A stretch of 64,000 nucleotides of DNA from JAWLHU01 sp041690255 (GTDB taxonomy: Bacteria > Bacillota > Sulfobacillia > Symbiobacteriales > Symbiobacteriaceae), in the NCBI GenBank assembly GCA_041690255.1, contig JAWLHU010000016.1, positions 113,053 through 177,052 on the forward strand. The letters run 5' to 3'. Of this stretch, positions 32,113 to 40,684 are shown piece by piece. Every line of letters starts with the position of its first letter. The first letter of the stretch is position 1. The position numbers and the translations under genes are program-made. The notes under the pieces were generated by a model that was not told the DNA's origin, made no database searches, and saw nothing but the letters and a program-made list of their open reading frames with translations.

Positions 32113-34098
32113 TCACTCCTTGGTGCGAGGGGTCTTGACCCACTGGCTTGGCCCCCGTCCAAGGGCGCTCAGGAGCACCGCACTGGAGTAGGGGACGGGG
32201 AAGAGGAACGCCGCCAGCGGCAGGACCAGCAGTTGGGCGACCGCCACCAGTTGCCCGAGCCACTGCTGGGGCCGGCTGGTGGGGTCCAGGTAGCGGATGT
32301 AGCGGAAGAAGGCGTAGATCGTGAAGCCTAGGTAGGCCGTGGACATGATGTTGAGCGAGATCCGCCAAGCTGGGGGCAGCACGTTTGGATCGAGCAGCCC
32401 CAGGAGCCAGAGTCCCAGTCCCATGAGCGGGACCAGGGTCGCGGACTGGTAGAAGATCCACTGGGCCTGGCCCTTTACCCATAGCTCCCGCAGGAGACGG
32501 CGTCGCTTCTCCACGGAACCGGTCTGCTCGCTCTGGATCTTGTTCATGACCTGGATGTGGCCGGTCGCCCAGCGGAGCCGCTGCCGGTAGAAGCCCGCGA
32601 AGGTCGGCGGGGTCTGCTCGCTGGACGGGTAGGGCAGGTAGTCGGGCCAAGCCCCGGCTGCCAGCCAGGCCCGGGTCCCTAACTCCAGGTCCTCGGTCAG
32701 GGTGGAGGAGTCGAAGCCCCGGATCTCCCGCAGCAGGGTGGACTCCACGAAGACATTGGTCCCGCCCACGAAGGGCAGCTTCCGGAAGACGACCGGCAGG
32801 TGCCAGTCGTGGCTGATCGTCTGATAGAGCGAGGCGATCTTGCAGAAGGGGCCCATCTCGTACCAGTTGCGGACCTGGAAGACCGGTCCCTGGAAGATGC
32901 GGGGGAGCGTGTGGCCCGAGATCCGCTCCTCCAGCACTCTGTGGGCAATGTAGAGCATCACCTTGGCATCGGGCCGGCTCTCGGCATCGTAGAAGCCACA
33001 CCAGGAGGAGCGACCGTCTATGAAGGAGAGCGCCCAGTTCAGGGCCCGCCCCTTGGTCGAGGGCACATCGACACCGAGCTGCTTGCCGCCCAGGTCGCCG
33101 TCAAAGTCGCGCGGGACGACCAGGTGCTTCAGCGCCGGCTGTTCCTGCCGGTTTCTGAACTCGGCCACCTTCCGCTCCATGATCTCCTGGGTCGTCGGGT
33201 AGATCTCGCTGAAGGCGCCTCGGAGCCGCTCCTCCAGCCGCTCCTGACGGGCCATCTCCTCCATGCGGCTGACCAGATCGGCAGCGAGGGCGGAGCAGAG
33301 GTGCTGGAGGATCTCCCGGGTGAGCGAGTGATGCGCCCGGGCGGCCTGCGAGGCCAGCCGGCGCCCCAGTGCCTCACCGTCCTCGCCGCGCAGGGAGGCG
33401 AAGGCGACCGCCGACGGCATGGCCAGGGAGAGGAGGGCCGCATGGGCCCCCTGCAACTGCTCCTCGGTCGCCCCGGGCAGCCGTCCGCGCAACTGGCGGA
33501 GGATCCGGTAGTCGGACCGCCAACCGCCCTTTTTCAGGAGTTGGAGGGAGGCCTCCCAGAGGATCGGTCGCAGGAGGGGGGCCGGGATCCGGGCGAGGAG
33601 TTGGAGCCCCTCGTTGCGCCCGAGCCGGCGCGAGACTTCATCCACCCCGTCGAGGGCCAGACCGCCCAGGCAGGCAAGGATCAGCGAGCCGGATTCCGAC
33701 TCCGGTGCCGGCGGCTCAATGCCGTCAGCGACGCGGGTGAGCGCATCCACCACCGCACTTTTCCGGCGCTGCTCTGCGGCCAGCGCCTCCTTCTCATCGG
33801 TCACGACCAGGACCTCGTAGAGGTGGGACGGGTACTCGAGCCCCGCCAGGTGGTCCACCGTTCGCTCGATCACATCGGCCTCGTTCCGGGCCGGCACCAC
33901 CAGGGAGATGCGCGGCAGCGCCTGCGCGTGCTTGTTGGCATGGGCGAGCAGCCCCTCCACGGAGAGCGAGGGACGTCGGTTCCAGTAGCGGGTGTCCGCA
34001 TAGCGCTTCCACCAGAGCATGCGGAGAAAGAGGCCGAAGAAGAGCATGTGGAGGCCCACGGCCACAAGATAGAGCCACTCAGCCGTGTTCAGTTGCAT
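32113..34098 (-). CDS. Family 2 membrane glycosyltransferase with a large internal insertion
   Basis: A processive-type GT2 protein of 661 residues. N-terminal membrane helix (LYLVAVGLHMLFFGLFLRML), first Rossmann strand ISLVVPARNEADVIERT, then after a break the metal-binding FYDAESRPD, the catalytic TEDLELGTRAW, the QRLRWATGH motif, and three or four C-terminal helices. Between the first nucleotide-binding half and the metal-binding motif (about residues 100-340) lies a roughly 240-residue mostly helical insertion absent from ordinary GT2 enzymes. The start at 34098 has GGAGGGG upstream; the ATG at 34140 does not. The product polysaccharide is unknown. Confidence 0.85.
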   Translation of the reverse strand: MQLNTAEWLYLVAVGLHMLFFGLFLRMLWWKRYADTRYWNRRPSLSVEGLLAHANKHAQALPRISLVVPARNEADVIERTVDHLAGLEYPSHLYEVLVVTDEKEALAAEQRRKSAVVDALTRVADGIEPPAPESESGSLILACLGGLALDGVDEVSRRLGRNEGLQLLARIPAPLLRPILWEASLQLLKKGGWRSDYRILRQLRGRLPGATEEQLQGAHAALLSLAMPSAVAFASLRGEDGEALGRRLASQAARAHHSLTREILQHLCSALAADLVSRMEEMARQERLEERLRGAFSEIYPTTQEIMERKVAEFRNRQEQPALKHLVVPRDFDGDLGGKQLGVDVPSTKGRALNWALSFIDGRSSWCGFYDAESRPDAKVMLYIAHRVLEERISGHTLPRIFQGPVFQVRNWYEMGPFCKIASLYQTISHDWHLPVVFRKLPFVGGTNVFVESTLLREIRGFDSSTLTEDLELGTRAWLAAGAWPDYLPYPSSEQTPPTFAGFYRQRLRWATGHIQVMNKIQSEQTGSVEKRRRLLRELWVKGQAQWIFYQSATLVPLMGLGLWLLGLLDPNVLPPAWRISLNIMSTAYLGFTIYAFFRYIRYLDPTSRPQQWLGQLVAVAQLLVLPLAAFLFPVPYSSAVLLSALGRGPSQWVKTPRTKE

Positions 34099-34258
34099 CA
34101 GCGGGGACCCCTCCCGGATGTGTTCAGGGTGTACGGCCATAGGTTGGCAAAACCCGGTGGCGTTTATGCCTCTGAATAGGGAAAGATCGTCGTTGCCACC
34201 CTAAGAGAATCGTCCCGGGGTCACGTTCGGGGCGACTCTCATGAGGAGGAGATCCCCT

Positions 34259-34906
34259 ATGATGCCCGTTGGTCCTGTTCTGTTGCTGGTCCTCCTGATC
34301 CTTGCCGCCTCCGGCTTCCTGACCGGCTCCCTGGGCCGGCTCGGCCTCTCCGACCGATCCGGCCTGCTCCTCTTCGGCTCCATGCTGGCGGGTCTGCTGG
34401 TCGAGATCCCGCTGCGCCAGGGGCTCTCGATCAACCTGGGAGGCGGGGTTCTGCCGCTGCTCCTGGCCGCCTGGCTGCTGGCGACCCGACGGAACTGGTG
34501 GGAGGTGCTGACCGGGCTGGCCGGCGGCCTGATCGGGACCGGGGCGGCCCTGCTCCTCAGCCGCTGGCTTCCGGCCGGCCAGCCGACCGAGCTGAACCTC
34601 TTCTTCCTGGACGCCCAGTACTTCTACGCCCTCGTGGCCGGCACCGCCGGGTACCTGCTGGGGCAGAGCCGGCGGGCGGCGGTGGCCGGGGCGATCCTGG
34701 CGGTACTCGGCGGCGACTTGATCCACTACCTGGGGTACGTGGAGTCCGGGCAGGTGGCCGACCTGACGATCCGCATGGGCGGGGGCGGCTTTCACGCGAC
34801 CACCGTGGTGGCGGCCGCCCTCGCCTGCATGCTGACCGAATGGCTGATTCCTGAGGTGGCCGCGGAGAGGGGAGAGGCGGGCGTTGATCATCTACCACAG
34901 TCGTGA
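34259..34906 (+). CDS. DUF1614 family membrane protein
   Basis: A 215-residue polytopic protein with six or seven hydrophobic segments and conserved short motifs such as INLGGGVLPLLLAAWLL and GGDLIHYLGYV typical of DUF1614. Family function is unknown; it co-occurs with DUF3189 and DUF512 genes in spore-forming Clostridia, as here. ATG 34259 follows GGAGGAG. The next gene overlaps it by 23 bp. Confidence 0.82.
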   Translation: MMPVGPVLLLVLLILAASGFLTGSLGRLGLSDRSGLLLFGSMLAGLLVEIPLRQGLSINLGGGVLPLLLAAWLLATRRNWWEVLTGLAGGLIGTGAALLLSRWLPAGQPTELNLFFLDAQYFYALVAGTAGYLLGQSRRAAVAGAILAVLGGDLIHYLGYVESGQVADLTIRMGGGGFHATTVVAAALACMLTEWLIPEVAAERGEAGVDHLPQS

Positions 34907-35330
34907 GGCGCTGACCGCCCGACTGGCTGCCCTGATCCACGCCGGTCGGATTTCTGATCGGGCAGAGCCCAACGTGGTCTGGAAGGAGGCCGAGGTGGAG
35001 GATGCGTACCGCACCGTCGGCCTCTGGCAGGCCGGGCTCGATCTGCGGGGCCGTCCGGTCTGTGCCGTAGGACGCTCCAGCCGGCCCGATGTGGCGGAGC
35101 GGGCCTTCTGCGGCCTGGCCCGGGTCTTCGGGATCTCGCCCGATCGCTTCCTCCTGGTCGATGTCGGTCCGGACGAGGCCTGGGGCGACCTGCTCCTGCT
35201 CGGCCTGCGGCAGTTCGGCCTGATCGACCTGGCGCACAGCCTGGAGATTCGCTTGCTCCGGAGGCGTTGGCGAGAGTGCCAGGCGGCCGTGGCGTTCGCA
35301 CAGGAGAAGGCCGAAGCGCTGCGGCCATGA
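34884..35330 (+). CDS. DUF3189 family protein, first copy
   Basis: A 148-residue soluble protein related to the following gene: both begin with a (M)IIYH strand and share LGRP/VGRS and GLID-type segments. This copy lacks the CYGxAHSS signature after YH. Translation from TTG 34884 overlaps the DUF1614 gene, and its own stop overlaps the next gene (ATGA). No biochemical role is established for the family. Confidence 0.72.
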   Translation: MIIYHSREALTARLAALIHAGRISDRAEPNVVWKEAEVEDAYRTVGLWQAGLDLRGRPVCAVGRSSRPDVAERAFCGLARVFGISPDRFLLVDVGPDEAWGDLLLLGLRQFGLIDLAHSLEIRLLRRRWRECQAAVAFAQEKAEALRP

Positions 35331-35794
35331 GGATCATCTACCATTGTTACGGACAGGCCCACTCCTCGGTCACCGCGGCCAACATCCACCTGGGTCACCT
35401 GCCCCGCCACCGGCGGGCGAGCATCGCTGAGATCCGGCACCAGCCCTGCTTTGACCGGACCCAGCCCCATGAACTGGGCATTCCCCGGCTCATGGGGGTA
35501 GATGAGGCGGGGCACGAGGTTTACGTGATCGGCCTGGCGGGCGGCAAGCGAGCCCTGGAGCCCGCCCTCCGCGAGTTCCTGGAGCGCAGCGGTATCGATC
35601 CGGCGGCGTTCCTCTTCGCCAACGCCCTCCAACACGCCGGCGTACCCCTGCGGATCGGCGGCTACACCTCTCGTCGCCTTGGGGTCGTCTGGCTGGGCCG
35701 CCCACTCTCGGCGCTGGGGGTCTATCTGAAGTACCCGGCCTTCGTCGACCTGGTCCACCGGGTTCGGCGGGAAGTGCAGCACCGTTGTCCTTGA
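35327..35794 (+). CDS. DUF3189 family protein, second copy
   Basis: A 155-residue protein starting MRIIYHCYGQAHSSVTAANIH, the signature of DUF3189, and continuing with GHEVYVIGLAGGKRALEPAL. The ATG overlaps the preceding stop. The tandem pair probably arose by duplication, with this copy the more conserved. Function unknown; context is a sporulation-associated conserved cluster upstream of der. Confidence 0.8.
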   Translation: MRIIYHCYGQAHSSVTAANIHLGHLPRHRRASIAEIRHQPCFDRTQPHELGIPRLMGVDEAGHEVYVIGLAGGKRALEPALREFLERSGIDPAAFLFANALQHAGVPLRIGGYTSRRLGVVWLGRPLSALGVYLKYPAFVDLVHRVRREVQHRCP

Positions 35795-35885
35795 CCGCAT
35801 CCCCCTCATCCGGGATAATAGGTTGGATAGATCGATCGATGGAAAAACGCTTCGGATTAGAGGGCGATTGAGAGGGCGATGAATA

Positions 35886-37322
35886 ATGGCGCGACTGGTT
35901 AAGCCAGTCATTATGCATATCGAGCCGGGCTCGGTTGCCGAGCGGGCCGGGCTGCAGGCGGGCGAGAAGCTGACCGAGATCAACGGCAAGCCGGTCCGTG
36001 ACGACCTGGACTTCCGGTTTCTGACCGCTGAGGAGGATCTGCTGCTCACGGTGGTCGGCCCCACCGGCGCGACCCGGCAGATCCAGGTCCAGAAAGAGTT
36101 CGATGAAGAACTCGGCGTCGACTTCGGCGGCAAGGCGACCTACGACGGGATCTACACCTGCCACAACAACTGCGTCTTCTGCTTCGTCCACCAGCAGCCC
36201 CGGGGGCTGCGGCCCACACTCAACTTGATGGACGACGACTTCCGCCTCTCCTATATGCACGGAAACTTTATCACCCTGGTCGGGATCAGCGATGAGCACT
36301 GGCAGCGGATCTTCGACCAGAAGCTCTCCCCGCTCTATATCTCCGTACACGCCACCGACGACGACCTCCGCGCCTTCCTCCTGGGGACGGAGAAGGGCCG
36401 GGGGCTCATGAAGCAGTTGCGGGAGTTGGCCGATGGCGGCATTCAGTTCCACACCCAGGTCGTCTCGGTGCCCGGCATGAACGATGGCGCCCACCTGGAC
36501 CGGACAATCGCTGACCTGGTCACCCTGGGGCCGGACGCCCTGCTCTCGATCTCGGTCGTGCCCGTGGGGCTGACCAAGTACCGCAAGGGGCTCTATCCCC
36601 TGCGCCCCTACACTCGCGACGAGGCCAGGGTGATGGTCGATCAGCTTGAAGTCTGGCAGCAGCGGCTGCTCCCCGACTGGGGCGGCGTCCTGGTCCACCC
36701 GTCGGATGAGTGGTATATCCTCTCCGGTCGGGAGGTGCCGCCCGCCGAGGTCTACGGCAACTACGACCAGTTGGAGAACGGCGTCGGCATGGTCCGGCTC
36801 TTTCTGGAGCAGATGAACGATGTGACCGAGCGGCTACCCGCCTCCCTGCCTGAGCCGCGCAAGGTGACCGTGGTGACCGGCGTCCTGGCCACCGAGACGC
36901 TGGGCCGGGCGGCTCGCTGGCTGACCGGGCGGGTGGAGAACCTGACCGTTGAGGTACAGACCATTTGGAATGAGTTCTACGGCCACACCGTGACAGTTGC
37001 GGGCCTGACCCTGGCCCGGGACATGATCGATCAGTTGAAGGGGAGAGAGTTGGGCGACCTGGTCGTCCTGCCGGCGGTCGCCTTCCGCGACGCCGACGGC
37101 CGGAGCCTGGACAACCTGAACCCCGATCAGATCGGCCAGGCGCTGGGCGGCGTGCCCGTCGCACTGGCCGGATCGCCCGCCGAACTGGCCGACCTCGCCA
37201 CCGGTGGCCGCCTGGCCCCGGAGCGGAAGCGGCGGCTCAAGTCACTCAAGTTCCGCCACCACGGCGAGGCGGCGACGGTGAACCTGATCCGCGACGACTT
37301 TGACGACCCGCTTCGCCGGTAG
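35886..37322 (+). CDS. PDZ / radical-SAM-like / DUF512 protein
   Basis: A 478-residue protein with an N-terminal PDZ domain (IEPGSVAERAGLQAGEKLTE), a Cys motif CHNNCVFCF (CX3CX2C, radical SAM type) at about residue 93, a TIM-barrel region (LYISVHATD, HTQVVSVPGMNDG) and a C-terminal DUF512 domain. The family is widespread in Clostridia directly upstream of der and is annotated as an FeS-containing oxidoreductase; no reaction is established. The start is ATG 35886; the gap to the DUF3189 pair is 91 bp. Confidence 0.88.
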   Translation: MARLVKPVIMHIEPGSVAERAGLQAGEKLTEINGKPVRDDLDFRFLTAEEDLLLTVVGPTGATRQIQVQKEFDEELGVDFGGKATYDGIYTCHNNCVFCFVHQQPRGLRPTLNLMDDDFRLSYMHGNFITLVGISDEHWQRIFDQKLSPLYISVHATDDDLRAFLLGTEKGRGLMKQLRELADGGIQFHTQVVSVPGMNDGAHLDRTIADLVTLGPDALLSISVVPVGLTKYRKGLYPLRPYTRDEARVMVDQLEVWQQRLLPDWGGVLVHPSDEWYILSGREVPPAEVYGNYDQLENGVGMVRLFLEQMNDVTERLPASLPEPRKVTVVTGVLATETLGRAARWLTGRVENLTVEVQTIWNEFYGHTVTVAGLTLARDMIDQLKGRELGDLVVLPAVAFRDADGRSLDNLNPDQIGQALGGVPVALAGSPAELADLATGGRLAPERKRRLKSLKFRHHGEAATVNLIRDDFDDPLRR

Positions 37323-37359
37323 TGACCAGCGAATCCTGACCCAATCGGAGGAACCCCAC

Positions 37360-38775
37360 ATGAAACCGATCGTAGCAATCGTAGGCCGGCCCAACGTCGG
37401 CAAGTCGACCCTGTTCAACCGCCTCACACAGAGCCGCCAGGCCATTGTGGAGGATATGCCCGGTGTCACCCGGGACCGGCTCTACGCTGACTCCGAGTGG
37501 AACGGCCGCACTTTTACGCTGGTGGACACCGGCGGCATCGTCCTGGACAAGGACGGTGACACGATTGAGGCACACGTGACCCGGCAGGCCGAACTGGCAA
37601 TCCGGGAGGCTGACGTGATCATCTTCGTGACCGATGTGACCCAGGGCGCCACCGGCGCCGACCAGGAGGTGGCCGAGCGGCTGCGCAAGGTCCACAAGCC
37701 GGTGATCCTCGCGGTCAACAAGGTGGAGAACCTGAAGCGGGAGGAGGAAGCGCTGGAGTTCTGGGCGCTGGGCCTCCCTGAGCTGATCACCGTCTCCGCC
37801 GAGCACGGCATGGGCACCGGCGACCTGCTCGACTCGGTTGTGCAGGCGATCTCCAAACCCCAGGAGCCGATCGTGGAGGACGAGACCCTGATTCGTGTCG
37901 CCGTGATCGGCCGGCCGAATGTCGGCAAGTCCTCCCTGGTCAACGCCGTGCTGGGCGAGGAGCGCGTCATCGTCTCCAACGTGGCCGGTACCACTCGGGA
38001 CGCCATTGACGTGCTGGTGGAGAAGGGGGAGGATCGCTTCCTCTTCATTGACACGGCGGGCATGCGGAAGCGGGCCAAGGTCGAGGAGGCCGTGGAGAAG
38101 TACTCGGTCATGCGCGCCCTGCGGGCCGTGGAGCGGGCCCAGGTCGTCCTCATGGTGATCGATGCCGAGGACAACGTGACCGAGCAGGATCAGCGGATCG
38201 CCGGCTATGCTAATGAGCAGGGCAAGGCCTGTATTGTCGTGGTCAACAAGTGGGACCTGGTCGAGAAGGATGACCGCACCATGGACAAGTTCGCCGGCAC
38301 GGTCCGGGAGCGGCTGGCCTTCATGAGCTACGCCCTGATCCAGTTCCTCTCGGCCAAGACCAGGTCCCGGGTGGTCAAGCTCTTCCCCCTGATCAAGCAG
38401 GCGGCCGCCAACCACGCCCGGCGGATCTCGACCCGGGAGCTGAACAACCTGGTCCGAGAGGCGTACTCGCTCAACCCACCGCCCTCCGACAAGGGGCGCC
38501 GGCTGAAGATCTACTTCGCCACCCAGCCCCACGTCAGCCCGCCTGGCTTCGTCTTCTTCTGCAACGACACGGAGCTGGTCCACTTCTCCTACAAGCGGTA
38601 CCTGGAGAACAGGCTGCGGGACACCTACGAGTTCGAGGGGACCCCGGTCAACCTCTACTTCCGCCAGCGGGCCAAGATCGAGCTACCCGATCGCCCGGCC
38701 GCGGTTCGTCGCGTGCTGATGGGCGGCAAGACCAAGGTGATCCGTCGGGCTGCGGTGAAGAAGTCAACCGAGTAG
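37360..38775 (+). CDS. der: GTPase Der (EngA)
   Basis: Essential ribosome-assembly GTPase with two tandem G domains: GRPNVGKST at the N-terminus and GRPNVGKSS at about residue 186, each with its DTGG/DTAG switch and NKVE/NKWD motifs, then a C-terminal KH-like domain. Length 471 residues is slightly above average, with a short basic tail. ATG 37360 follows GGAGG; the longer frame from 37300 overlaps the previous gene. Confidence 0.97.
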   Translation: MKPIVAIVGRPNVGKSTLFNRLTQSRQAIVEDMPGVTRDRLYADSEWNGRTFTLVDTGGIVLDKDGDTIEAHVTRQAELAIREADVIIFVTDVTQGATGADQEVAERLRKVHKPVILAVNKVENLKREEEALEFWALGLPELITVSAEHGMGTGDLLDSVVQAISKPQEPIVEDETLIRVAVIGRPNVGKSSLVNAVLGEERVIVSNVAGTTRDAIDVLVEKGEDRFLFIDTAGMRKRAKVEEAVEKYSVMRALRAVERAQVVLMVIDAEDNVTEQDQRIAGYANEQGKACIVVVNKWDLVEKDDRTMDKFAGTVRERLAFMSYALIQFLSAKTRSRVVKLFPLIKQAAANHARRISTRELNNLVREAYSLNPPPSDKGRRLKIYFATQPHVSPPGFVFFCNDTELVHFSYKRYLENRLRDTYEFEGTPVNLYFRQRAKIELPDRPAAVRRVLMGGKTKVIRRAAVKKSTE

Positions 38776-38921
38776 CGGGCGGGCGCAATCTGAGGATTGC
38801 GGAAAAATAGAACCTCATCTTAAAACCAGGAATAACCCCGCGGACGGCGAATAGATGCCTTTGTAAGACCCGGAGCTTATTCAATTCCTCATACCGGGTA
38901 AGAAGAAGGGGGACTCGGACC

Positions 38922-39533
38922 GTGCTCGACCTGGTCCTTGTCGGTGCGATTGGCTATCTGTTGGGTTCCATACCCGTCGGCTTCCTGGTGGGGAAGGTGC
39001 GGGGAGTCGATGTGCGCAAGTACGGCAGCGGGGCGACGGGTGGCACCAATGTGCTGCGGACCCTCGGACCCGGCGCTGCTATTCTGACCGGCCTCGCCGA
39101 CCTCCTGAAGGGGCTCCTGGCAGCCTGGATCGGCCTCCGGTACGCCGGGGACTGGGGCTACGCCCTGGCTGGTTTCCTCTCCATTGTCGGTCACTCCTAT
39201 CCGGTCTGGCTCAAGTTCAAGGGTGGCAAGTCGGTCGCCACCGGCGGCGGCACCATGATTCTGCTCCATCCGTGGGCGATTCTGATCGCCCTGCTCGCCG
39301 GTGTCGGGGCGATCATTCGCACCCGGTGGGTCTCGTTGGGCTCCCTGGTCGCCACCTTTGTCGCGGTCGTCGTCATTTTCGTGACCGGAGCGCCATGGGC
39401 CCACCGGGCCCTGGTGCTGGGCGCCATGCTGGTGATCTACATCCGGCACTGGGAGAATATGAAGCGGATCGCGGCGGGCACGGAGAACCGATTCGGCCAG
39501 AAGGCAAAGCCGCGCCCCGAAGCGGGCGGTTAG
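38922..39533 (+). CDS. plsY: Glycerol-3-phosphate acyltransferase PlsY
   Basis: Acyl-phosphate-dependent first step of phospholipid synthesis, 203 residues, five or six membrane helices. Motifs: LLGSIPVGFLVGK, the loop YGSGATGGTNVLRTLG (usually GSGNIGATN, so Asn and Ala are replaced here), GHSYPVWLKFKGGKSVATGGG and the final helix. The GTG start follows AGAAGGGGGA. A second PlsY-like gene lies at 60661-61257. plsY-gpsA-spoIVA is a conserved order; here a ger operon and ytaF separate gpsA and spoIVA. Confidence 0.92.
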   Translation: MLDLVLVGAIGYLLGSIPVGFLVGKVRGVDVRKYGSGATGGTNVLRTLGPGAAILTGLADLLKGLLAAWIGLRYAGDWGYALAGFLSIVGHSYPVWLKFKGGKSVATGGGTMILLHPWAILIALLAGVGAIIRTRWVSLGSLVATFVAVVVIFVTGAPWAHRALVLGAMLVIYIRHWENMKRIAAGTENRFGQKAKPRPEAGG

Positions 39534-39554
39534 TCGCCGCTGGAGGTGGAAGCG

Positions 39555-40574
39555 TTGAAGCTACGCATTGCGATTCTGCCCGCCGGTGCGTGGGGAACGG
39601 CACTCGCCCTCCCCGCTGCCACTGGCGGGCATGACGTCCGTCTCTGGCGCCGGACGCCTGGCTGGAGCGCCAACTGGGACCGGGGCCACAGGGCGCTGCC
39701 CGGCCTCCGCCTGCCAGAGAACGTCCAGGCCTGCGAATCCCTTCCGGAGGCGGTGACCGGGGCCGAAATCGTCATCCTCAGCCCCGCCTCGGTCGCCCTG
39801 CGGGAGCATTGCCGGTTGATCCGGGAGCACCTGCCGCACGATGCGATCATCGTCACCGTCACCAAGTCGATTGAGCCGAAGAGCCATCTGCTGGTCCATC
39901 AGGTGGTGGCGGAGGAGATCCCCGGCCATGCCGATCGGGTCGTCGCTCTCTCCGGCCCGAACTTCGCCCACGAGGTCGCCGCGGGCCTGCCGACCGGCTC
40001 GGTCGCCGCCTGCCCGGACATCGCCCTGGCGGAGCGGGTCCAGGACGCCCTCCTGACTGACCGGTTCCGGGTCTACACCAACCCGGACCTGACCGGTGTA
40101 GAACTGGCCGGGGCGCTGAAGAACATCGTCGCGCTGGGCGTCGGGATCTCTGACGGCCTGCAGATGGGCGACAACGCCCGGGCCGCCCTGATCACCCGGG
40201 GGCTGACGGAAATGGCCCGCCTTGGCACCGCCATGGGCGCGAACATGTTGACCTTCGCCGGCTTGGCCGGGATGGGCGACCTGGTGCTCACCTGCACCGG
40301 CGACTCCTCCCGCAACCGGCGGGCGGGCATCGCGATCGGGCAGGGGCAGTCGGCCCACCAGTTCGTCTCGGAGACCCAGTTGACGGTGGAGGGGATTCCC
40401 ACCACCCGTGCCGCCTGGTCGCTCGCCCAGCAGATGGGCGTCCGCATGCCAATCACCGAGGTGATCCACCGGATCCTGTACGAGGGGCTCCCCCCGCAAG
40501 ATGGTCTGCGTGCCCTCATGGCCCGACCCAAGACCCACGAACTGGAAGAGGTGGCCCAGCCCGCGTTCGAATAG
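39555..40574 (+). CDS. gpsA: Glycerol-3-phosphate dehydrogenase [NAD(P)+]
   Basis: Makes sn-glycerol-3-phosphate from DHAP for lipid synthesis. Conserved segments: SGPNFAHEVAAGLPT, GALKNIVALGVGISDGL, NARAALITRGLTEM and GMGDLVLTCTGDSSRN. The N-terminal dinucleotide motif reads LPAGAWGTALA, so the first Gly of GxGxxG is Pro, which is unusual. I chose TTG 39555 with GGAGGTGG upstream; GTG 39546 is an alternative. The gene is 21 bp after plsY. Confidence 0.93.
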   Translation: MKLRIAILPAGAWGTALALPAATGGHDVRLWRRTPGWSANWDRGHRALPGLRLPENVQACESLPEAVTGAEIVILSPASVALREHCRLIREHLPHDAIIVTVTKSIEPKSHLLVHQVVAEEIPGHADRVVALSGPNFAHEVAAGLPTGSVAACPDIALAERVQDALLTDRFRVYTNPDLTGVELAGALKNIVALGVGISDGLQMGDNARAALITRGLTEMARLGTAMGANMLTFAGLAGMGDLVLTCTGDSSRNRRAGIAIGQGQSAHQFVSETQLTVEGIPTTRAAWSLAQQMGVRMPITEVIHRILYEGLPPQDGLRALMARPKTHELEEVAQPAFE

Positions 40575-40580
40575 TCAAAT

Positions 40581-40612
40581 GACCGCCCCACGCAGGGGGC
40601 GGTCTCGCCTTT
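40581..40612 (+). terminator. Terminator after gpsA
   Basis: GACCGCCCC (40581-40589) pairs with GGGGCGGTC (40596-40604), followed by TCGCCTTTTG. Confidence 0.75.
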
Positions 40613-40684
40613 TGTTGCCGAGCCAGGCCCCGGGCCCTGCCAGGCCCGGCATGGTACAGGGGGCACAAGTCCCGCCATGATGGC

